Assembly (NCBI GenBank): GCA_048013815.1
Contig: CM106585.1
Location: 10,602,001-10,666,000 of the forward strand
Source of the DNA: Setoptus koraiensis
Lineage: Eukaryota > Arthropoda
Length of the DNA stretch: 64,000 nt
Reading direction: 5' to 3'
Below the pieces are notes generated by a model that worked only from the letters and a program-made list of their open reading frames with translations, did not search any database and was not told where the DNA came from. A program made the position numbers and the translations under genes. Positions 56,908 through 64,000 of this stretch are shown piece by piece (positions within the stretch are counted from its first letter, which is position 1; every line of letters begins with the position of its first letter).

Positions 56908-57014
56908 GTCAGCTATAGTTGTGTATCCTAATATGTATAATCTTTTATTCTCCTGTTGATGTAGAGAGAGATATGTATAATATGTGAGGATTACACATTA
57001 CGCTGAGATGGCAC

Positions 57015-58831
57015 GTCAAAGTTCTCAGGACTATGACATATAGATACAGACTGGACTGTAAGAAATGTGAGTGGAGAACAAAAGATCATAGATATGTAAA
57101 GATTGTTTGTGGTTGGACCAAACAACTCGAACACAACTAGACGATTAAACTGGACAATATAGAACTACACTCATGATATCGACAAGGCATACGGAAATTG
57201 TGGTTTTATCAGCTTGCTGTCTTGGCCGAGCTGAGATAGTCAGAAGAGTCATGATCACTAGAGATCTATGCCACAAGGTGATATCAGTCAGGTGCAAAGC
57301 GGAAGATGGAGAAATATCATCGAGATTTTACTTGTGATAAATTTCGCAATTACTGTATTCAGGCAAATGCTAAACACTCTGGGTTCTTTGATAGAAAAGC
57401 TTAGCAAGTCATGGATGTTATGAGTCATTAGCATCCGGTCGTTCCATTGAGGGCCTTGCCACGCTGACAGGTGCTCCATGCGAGACTATCACCTTGCAGC
57501 CCCCTGCCGCTTCATCGTCATCTCGTTTAATGGAAAGTGGTGATACAACAACCAATCTCGTTGAGACTAAGGATCATAATCATGCAAATCAAGAAATAGA
57601 TCAAGACCTAATCTGGGCTCAGTTACTGAGTTCGCGCGATGCTGGTTTTCTTATGGGAGCATCTTGTGGCGGTGGCAATATGGAGATCGACGAGGAAAAA
57701 TACTCTCGAATGGGTCTTAGACCTCGGCACGCTTATTCTGTTATGGATGTTAGAGATGAAGGAAATAATTTACGTCTTATAAAACTAAGAAATCCTTGGG
57801 GCCACTTCTCTTGGACTGGAGATTGGTCAGATGACTCTTGTTTATGGACCCCAGAGTTGAGGTCTATGCTGATGCCCCATGGATCAGATGGTGGCATATT
57901 TTGGATGTGTTTCACAGATGTCATCGAATATTTTGATTGTATTGATATTTGTAAAGTCAGACCAGATTGGAATGAGATAAGATTGGAAGGAACATTTCCA
58001 ACAAAGAGCTGTGATAGCGACCATCTACCTTACATAATCATAACATTGAACGAAACTACAGAAATTGACTTGAGCCTATTCCAATCTAGTCGAAGGGACT
58101 GCCAGAACAATTTGAATCAATCAGTGCGTCCGCAATCTCAGCAACTAGATTTATGTATTTTGATATTTCGCGCATCCACCAGTTTAAAAGATCCGGACTC
58201 GACAGATATAGGGCAACTGATCAACAATAGTCAAAGGCTTGTCAGAAACTTTGTTGGATGTTGCGTCATTTTAGAACCTGGAGAATATGTAATAATTTGT
58301 ACAGCTTTTAATCATTGGCACACAAAAAGTATCATCTATCCTCCCGATTATCCGAAATTTTTACTAGCTCTACACAGTTCCAAGAAACTCTTGGTAGAAA
58401 CTATAGCTCCGAATCAATTCATCTTGGCAGACGCGATCGCTAAGCTTACGATACTCAAGGGTCAGAGACATGAGGCCCGTGATGGCGTTACAGCATACTA
58501 CCTGACTAAGGGTTGGTCAGGATTGGCTGTAGTTATAGAAAATAGATTACCTGATAGGTGTGTTCAGATGATTTGCGACTGCTCGAAGAGTATGAATATA
58601 GTATCTTCTCGAGGTGAGCTTAGAACAACAGATTGCATTCCACCTCTTCATCGTCAAATAATCATAGTTTTAACTCAATTGGAAGGAAGTGAGGGATTCT
58701 TCATAGCCCATACGTTGACTCATCGTGTATCTTATGATAGTGGTCTTCACGATTGGGGCACTCCGGGTGTGAACCATATACCCGCATTCGACTCAATAAC
58801 TTATGGTCTTCACGCGCCTAGACCATTATAA
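57015..58831 (+). CDS. CAPN15: Calpain-15/SOL cysteine protease, right-arm copy
   Basis: Clean frame from about 57,494 to the stop at 58,831 (QPPAASSSSRLME..., His in RPRHAYSVMDV, Asn in LRNPWG). It continues through the SOL-homology C-terminus (LLVETIAPNQFILADAIAKL, HEARDGVTAYYLTKGWSGL, ENRLPDRCVQM, CDCSKSMNIVSSRG, ...HTLTHRVSYDSG) to HAPRPL. The 57,015-57,450 part corresponds to the catalytic Cys region but carries about 60 small deletions relative to the left arm. Thus each arm preserves the half the other has lost. A single gene is the simplest reading. Confidence 0.8.
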
Positions 58832-59195
58832 ACCAAATAAAGCTTTATTTTGTATAACAAAAACAAAACTTTGAAAATTCTATTCTAGAATTAAAGTTCA
58901 GTTACACAGGAATCGATGGAATCATCCAAACAACAAGAGTTCGAGAATGATGGTCAAATAACACAAAAATTGAAAAAAGTTTCATTGCTTACATTGTAAG
59001 ATCTTTGTTGTCTGTAAAAGTTATTTGAATAAATGGTTGATGAGAACCATCAACGCTGAGGAACCATCAGCTCACTAAACTATACATGGAAAAAAATGCC
59101 GAGCTATGTAAGATTGGGTCTATTTAGAACTAACTTTTGAGCATTTTGTGGTTGTGTTTAGTATGTATTATATAATCAATCTGCTGTAAGTACAG

Positions 59196-60236
59196 TTATG
59201 TGTAGTGTTTGAGTGATTTCTTGTAGAATCTTATAAACTTTTTGGCACTTGCTACCAAACTAGTGATATAAAATAGTTGTCCACTCTTGGTTGTATTTTT
59301 GATAATACTAGCGAAAGTTGTGAAAGGATATAAACTACGATCAATCTTATTTACAGCGAATCTGACGTGAATTTCTTCATAAGGGTATGTGGCAGGGTCA
59401 TATGTCAATAGGAGCCATAAGGGGTACCTTAGACCTCTTATTTTGATGGCCAAATCAGAGGGGCCACCCTCTCTTACAACTCTCTTAAAACGATGGAATG
59501 ACTGTAATGCGTCGATTTCTGCACCCAGAGTTCTTGCTTGAATCTCCAGTTGTTTCAACAATCTGATTACCTCGACTTTCGAGGACTTTTCATTCATGAG
59601 ATCATTTTTGAGTGCGTGTAGTTGTGAGTAAAAATTATCTGAGGCTATTGTGGAACTTATCAATTCACAGCTTAAATCAGTTACCGTGTCATTGTAATCA
59701 GTAGATATGAGAACTCGTACATTTTTGTTGATGAAATATAAAGACGTCTCATGGCTTCTTAAACCATCTAAAACTTTGTTGAAAACAGAGGCGTCTGCTT
59801 TTAACGAATCTTGTATACTCCGGTCCATTGTGATATCAACAGCCATGATAGTGTCGTTTGTGAATTCCCTCAAGATTGAATTTTCCATTGATTGTTGTAG
59901 ATTACTCGGCAAATTGAAACTAGTCATTTCACTATAAACCGACTCATTCATGAGAGTTTGTTCCATCATCATAGTTCTGTCATGCATCGAGGCATCGACC
60001 ATAGTGCTTGATGAAATTTCCATATCAGATGAGATGCTGCTCTCTGGGTCGCATACCTCTAATAATGTTAGGTCCATATCAATATTGTCGCCTTGTTTTA
60101 AGAGCAAATTTGTGATCTCACATGTCCCATCATCATGTAACTCTCGTAGAGTTAACTTATTATCGAAACTAACGCGAGTGGCGGATGACCTTCGCTCCCT
60201 CCTCAGAATTGACGAAATCCTTGATTGGCTCAACAT
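59196..60236 (-). CDS. KNL1: Miniature KNL1/Spc105 kinetochore scaffold (right arm, intact)
   Basis: Outer-kinetochore KMN subunit that recruits PP1 and Bub proteins. Intact single-exon frame, ATG 60236, 346 aa; human KNL1 is about 2,300. The N-terminus has both PP1 motifs in the KNL1 order: SILR (9-12) and RVSF (21-24). MELT-like motifs follow: MDLT (54-57), MEIS (72-75) and MEQT (91-94), with further M-D/E-x-T/S patches to ~125. A coiled coil (~170-225, NEKSSKVEVIRLLKQLEIQA) precedes a C-terminal RWD-like region (RYPLWLLLTYDPATYPYEEI, ...KKFIRFYKKS) that in other species binds NSL1/ZWINT. The array is reduced to a handful of MELTs, as in some other compact-genome arthropods. Confidence 0.75.
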   Translation of the reverse strand: MLSQSRISSILRRERRSSATRVSFDNKLTLRELHDDGTCEITNLLLKQGDNIDMDLTLLEVCDPESSISSDMEISSSTMVDASMHDRTMMMEQTLMNESVYSEMTSFNLPSNLQQSMENSILREFTNDTIMAVDITMDRSIQDSLKADASVFNKVLDGLRSHETSLYFINKNVRVLISTDYNDTVTDLSCELISSTIASDNFYSQLHALKNDLMNEKSSKVEVIRLLKQLEIQARTLGAEIDALQSFHRFKRVVREGGPSDLAIKIRGLRYPLWLLLTYDPATYPYEEIHVRFAVNKIDRSLYPFTTFASIIKNTTKSGQLFYITSLVASAKKFIRFYKKSLKHYT

Positions 60237-60396
60237 GTTGTTATTATGTAAATGTTAAGAAACCATAAACATTGCTATACAATAATTCTGATGTAACGGC
60301 ACTAGCTGGTCAGTCCCATGTTACGAATCGCTAACAAGTGTGAAAAATTCGCGCAACTTGAATTCGTAAATAAAGACATCAGGTAAGCAGCATCTT

Positions 60397-60838
60397 GTGC
60401 TAAAACGGCATTTACGCACAGAACCTGACTTAAGAGTTAGAAGCGCAAGCGCATGGAACAATTTTCCCATAAGATATTGCTACAAGAGACGTGCTCATTA
60501 TTCACAGATTACTTTCTGTGCTTGGAATCGCATGATGAATGAATTTACTGATCCTTGTGTGCAGCAAAAGATGGTGCACACGAAAAAAGGTCCGCGAATG
60601 ACAACTGTGGTATACGACCATTCGTAATAACGGAAAGATTGTGCTGTCCGCAGTCATCATTCAGCGGAATTTTCAAAAAAATATTCATCGAATCGATGAA
60701 TCTGGGGTGACCAAAAAAGGCATTCATCCTTTATCGCTATCTGGGATAGGGCTTCCGCTCCTCTCATCCAACGAAAGGGAACCTCTTATTATTAGCTTGG
60801 ACTGCGGTCATTACTCAACACTGATTCTCATCTTTTGA
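60397..60838 (+). pseudogene. OTU-like remnant (right arm mirror)
   Basis: Mirror of 53,045-53,486 with no length difference. Same two frames. Confidence 0.35.
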
Positions 60839-61260
60839 CATACGCAGATCAAGATGTTTGGATTGAGAATGGCGGGATGTTGTTCTTGTCAGCTCTCGCC
60901 GAAATGCAGTCCCTTAATCTCAATCAACCGTTGAAGATTACAACTTAGAATGATTGCAAACAATGACCACTCGTACGGCGTTGAAGGTTTTACATAATTG
61001 AACAAAAAGAAGATATTCAATTCAGTTCCGAATCGTAATAGTGAGAAATACAACTCCCTAAAAGGAACGCCTGAGTCAGGTGGTTTAGATTCTCAATTAG
61101 TTAGAAAATCTCCTCATGAGTAAACAGTGCACGAACGAAAGAAGATAGAAATTCAAGCGTTCTCTATAAATCAGAAATTCTTGTAGGAAAATGCTTGATT
61201 CCTTGTGGCTTTTCTTTGTCAATTGAAATCCAAAAACTGTGTGTCATGGATATGTTTATC

Positions 61261-62766
61261 CTAAGGTTCAGACTTGAGCTCAAATTTCAACTCATTGATC
61301 TGTTCTTGTAACTTATTCTTGGTAGAGTGGAAATCTCTGTCTTCTTCACAAGGGATCTCTGATCCAACAGACATACGGAGATTCTTCAAATCGGATTCCA
61401 ACTGCTGTTTTTCTTGAATTAAGGCGCTGTTGATTTCCAGCAATTTCTCAAGTTCGGTTTTTAACGATTGCAACTCCTGCCTATCTGTTGCTTGAAGCAT
61501 ACGGACTTTTTCTAGCTCATTTTCCAGAATCCTATTTTGCTCTACAATTGAGGTGATATCTAGCTTAAGATGATTCGATTCCGACTCTAAATGGATCACC
61601 TTTTTCTCCAATTCCAGATTATCTTTATTCTTTTGGTTGAATTTTTTCCTGAACTCATCGCATATTTTTTGAGTTTCAATCAACGTCTTTTGATTGTAAC
61701 TATTAAGGTAGGCGTCATTGCTAGATTTTGTGACTTGAGTGAAATCTTCTCCGATGCGGAAATTTGTGTTCTCGTAATTTTCTATGTCCTTCAATGATGG
61801 ATCGAATCCCTCGAAACTCTTGCTAGCCCTGATTGGCTCATCATCTGAATCTTCTATGGCAGTACTTTCTTGATCCTTGTTTCGCGTGATGAAGTATTTT
61901 CGTCTCTCGTGTTTCACTTGAGAGACGTCCTCAGCTGACATAGACATCTTCCTGACTAGATTACCATGGTTATCAGAGGGTGACTTCTTTAGTTTTTTGC
62001 TCGGAGGCTTGTTTAAGGAATTAACTGCGGCAGTGTTGTTTGAACGCTGGGCTATTTCGATAGGAGTGAGGCCCAAGTTATTTTTGGCATGTAAGTCAGC
62101 TCCTGTTTTGATCAGAGCTTCATAGATTTGTGAATTGAACAGTGGACATTTAACAGCTAAGTGTAGACATGTTTCTCCCCGTGTATTTTTAATACTGCCG
62201 TCACACTTATTTGAATCGATCAAATAGCTTAAGGCAACTATAGATTCTGTCATGAGAACCCAATGAAGGGCCGTGTTACCATCGGAATCTGCTGTGTTTG
62301 GATTCGCACCATGTCGGATAAGGTATTCAACGAGCTGATCGTGACCACATTCGATAGATTTTATCAAGGGCGTTCTGCCATCGCTGTCTTTTATATTAAC
62401 ATTGGCCTTGTTATCGATCAACAATTTCACCAATGAAAAATTCCCATTAACTGTGGCCAAGTGCAGAGGCGATCGTTTGGAATTGTCCTGGTCATTGCAA
62501 TCAATTTTACGAATATACTTCCTGGCTCTTATATCATCGTTTAATAGGCAAGCCCTGTGGAGTTTGTTGAAACTGTTATCAACTTTATTGAGGTCAATAT
62601 TATAAGCTCCTCGAACGATGTGTATGTTTTTTGTAGTCAAGTTTGTTGTTGATACTCTACGCAAAGATTTACCATTTGATCTATCTGCGCCTGGCCAACC
62701 GTTACGATTGATTGCACTCTGATCTAGTGACGGTTGCCGTTTAGTAAGATGGAGGAATTTTTTCAT
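61261..62766 (-). CDS. Ankyrin repeat/coiled-coil protein, ANKRD26-like (right arm)
   Basis: Mirror of 51,117-52,622, same 501-aa product. Identity of protein over 501 residues with no indel points to a very recent duplication, gene conversion, or the same locus read twice. Confidence 0.85.
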   Translation of the reverse strand: MKKFLHLTKRQPSLDQSAINRNGWPGADRSNGKSLRRVSTTNLTTKNIHIVRGAYNIDLNKVDNSFNKLHRACLLNDDIRARKYIRKIDCNDQDNSKRSPLHLATVNGNFSLVKLLIDNKANVNIKDSDGRTPLIKSIECGHDQLVEYLIRHGANPNTADSDGNTALHWVLMTESIVALSYLIDSNKCDGSIKNTRGETCLHLAVKCPLFNSQIYEALIKTGADLHAKNNLGLTPIEIAQRSNNTAAVNSLNKPPSKKLKKSPSDNHGNLVRKMSMSAEDVSQVKHERRKYFITRNKDQESTAIEDSDDEPIRASKSFEGFDPSLKDIENYENTNFRIGEDFTQVTKSSNDAYLNSYNQKTLIETQKICDEFRKKFNQKNKDNLELEKKVIHLESESNHLKLDITSIVEQNRILENELEKVRMLQATDRQELQSLKTELEKLLEINSALIQEKQQLESDLKNLRMSVGSEIPCEEDRDFHSTKNKLQEQINELKFELKSEP

Positions 62767-63296
62767 AATACCTAGATACCAGATCGAATCGCTATAACTT
62801 GTTTCTTATCTAATTGTTGCGTTGTCCCATTATTACAAAATAAACAAGAAAGGATAATTACAAACGAAGATGGCGCAGTGTCAACATTAGTAAAGGCAAG
62901 GTTTTCTTATTGCACGACACCTATGATATCAATAGTATTGCCTCTCGAAACGCATTAATTTCTGCAATATGCTGAAACAATCGTGCATTCATGTGTGTGC
63001 AAAGAGAATAAACCGTGAAATGTTCGCAATAACACAAGTAGCAAAACAATAGCACGGTATCGGATAGCAGAGCGCAACTACTTCGGGCTGACTTGTGAGT
63101 GCATTAACACTGAAATATGTGTCGCTTTATCCGGGTATCGCGGGTGAATCCGGGATCTAAATGCCGATTGGGGGAGGGGGGGCGTACCGGGACTCGGCAA
63201 CTTGCAACTTATGGCGCCGTTTGGTCATCACAATGGAGTCCATTTTGTTGTTACACACAACAATGAAAAAGATGTTTTAATCGTTATTTTTCTTTG

Positions 63297-63640
63297 TTAG
63301 CCGAGCAAGTCAAGCCAAACCAAGCCAACCAAGTTGAACGAGTTGACCAAACAGCCAAACGAAACCAAATCAAACCAACCTAACCAACCAAGTCGATGAA
63401 AGCACAAAAAAACCAACCAAGTTAACCAACCCGCCAAAACAACCAACACAGCCAACCAATTTAACCAACCTGCCAAACCAGCCAACACAGCCAAACCAGC
63501 CAACACAGCCAACACGGCCAACCAGCAAAACCAACCAAGTTAACCAACCGGCCAAAACAACCAACACGGCCAACCAACCAAACCAACCAAGTTAACCAAC
63601 CGGCCAAAACAACCAACACAGCCAACCAACCAAGACAAAC
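63297..63640. repeat. TGGTT/TTGGC minisatellite (right arm)
   Basis: Mirror of 50,173-50,585, shorter by 70 bases, i.e. about one higher-order unit. Confidence 0.9.
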
Positions 63641-63943
63641 ATGTATCAACGTAGAAGATGTCAAGGACGACAGTCCAATGGCCGCCCATTCATTGTACCA
63701 GACAGTGATAAAAAAGTCGCTACTCGAATGGACAGAGGTTACAGGCCGACCTCAATCTATCAAGTTAGTAGATGGTGCGCGTCGAAGATGTCGACGCAGC
63801 TAATTGACGATAACAATGATGTCGCCACGCAAACTAGTCTACAAACATCTGAAGTCCAAAATGTACGGGTGCCTGATCTCGATGGTCATTTCAGTGAGGT
63901 TCAGGGATCAGTGAGCGATGGCTCAAGCTACGACTCCTCATAA
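63641..63943 (+). CDS. Small orphan protein with TQT motif (right arm)
   Basis: Mirror of 49,870-50,172, identical 100-aa product (DVATQTSLQTSE, YDSS end). Confidence 0.5.
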   Translation: MYQRRRCQGRQSNGRPFIVPDSDKKVATRMDRGYRPTSIYQVSRWCASKMSTQLIDDNNDVATQTSLQTSEVQNVRVPDLDGHFSEVQGSVSDGSSYDSS

Positions 63944-64000
63944 ATGGAACAACACTACGACATTCGTAAATTCCACTCGCTGAAGATGGTAACCACGTGT

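Larger units (their letters stand above)
49813..56940. repeat. Left arm of a >14 kb inverted repeat (palindrome)
   Basis: Reverse complement of 56,975-64,000. Mirror positions sum to 113,813 at the outer end, 113,883-113,884 across the ankyrin and KNL1 genes, 113,855 in the calpain middle and 113,915 next to the centre. The centre is therefore about 56,958. Outside the calpain gene and the minisatellite, the only length difference I found is one T. The outer boundary is not visible because the right arm runs off the window. Confidence 0.95.
56975..64000. repeat. Right arm of the inverted repeat
   Basis: Mirror of 49,813-56,940. It begins after a spacer of a few tens of bases and continues past the window end. 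From 57,015 to about 57,450 it is a degraded match with many small deletions; further out it is near-identical. Confidence 0.95.

Noticed and set aside
57494-58831. A second, independent calpain gene
   Set aside because: It is the mirror of the left-arm gene with complementary damage; better explained as one gene read twice.

Overview
The window is eukaryotic nuclear DNA. Genes are split by short GT-AG introns (many 60-130 nt), polyadenylation signals are visible, and most proteins are conserved animal housekeeping proteins. An arthropod is likely, and a mite or related chelicerate fits best: there is a gustatory-receptor-like 7-TM protein, an OATP transporter with a Kazal domain, a BTB/C2H2 factor of the lola/tramtrack type and a 27-kDa-hemolymph-like secreted protein. 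That taxonomic call is inference from gene content. No rRNA, tRNA, CRISPR array, autonomous transposon or virus-like element was recognised.

Layout. 1-9.5 kb: OATP (runs off the left edge), a gene-poor stretch, intronless catalase, an LRR membrane protein and a small orphan membrane protein. 10-23 kb: BTB-zinc-finger factor, a 3.6 kb gene-free block, APC7, a secreted cysteine protein, an LRMDA-like LRR protein, TAF12 and proteasome subunit PSMA4. 24-30.5 kb: GR-like receptor, CDC45 and MRI1. 31.6-34.5 kb: a mosaic in which pieces of a glucosylceramidase (GBA) gene and of EARS2 lie on both sides of a TRMT11 gene. 34.8-45.4 kb: ZDHHC3/7-type palmitoyltransferase, CDK2AP1, a PI31 C-terminal-only gene bounded by an old direct repeat, a shortened SRP68, a gene that appears to fuse signal-peptidase subunit SPCS1 to the small subunit of serine palmitoyltransferase, SDHB, and an orphan secreted protein. 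45.9-48.3 kb: the complete GBA gene. 48.7-49.2 kb: a 500-N gap next to an MRPL14 5' part. 49.8-64.0 kb: a giant inverted repeat centred near 56,958 whose arms each carry a small orphan gene, a TGGTT-rich minisatellite, an ankyrin/coiled-coil gene, a miniature KNL1/Spc105 kinetochore gene and a CAPN15/SOL calpain.

The strongest new candidate is the SPCS1-SPTSS fusion at 40,983-41,608. It is one continuous reading frame joining two ER membrane subunits that are separate proteins in the animals I know, and the topologies are compatible. Also notable are the compact KNL1 (346 aa with SILR, RVSF and MELT-like motifs), the short SRP68, and the GBA pieces in circularly permuted order. The giant palindrome is probably a fold-back artefact of sequencing or assembly. 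Each arm has a patch dense in small deletions exactly where the other arm reads cleanly, so its genes should be counted once until the junction is tested.

Most intron boundaries below were placed by eye from GT/AG sites, frame continuity and family alignment recalled from memory. They are internally frame-consistent, but no transcripts were available.
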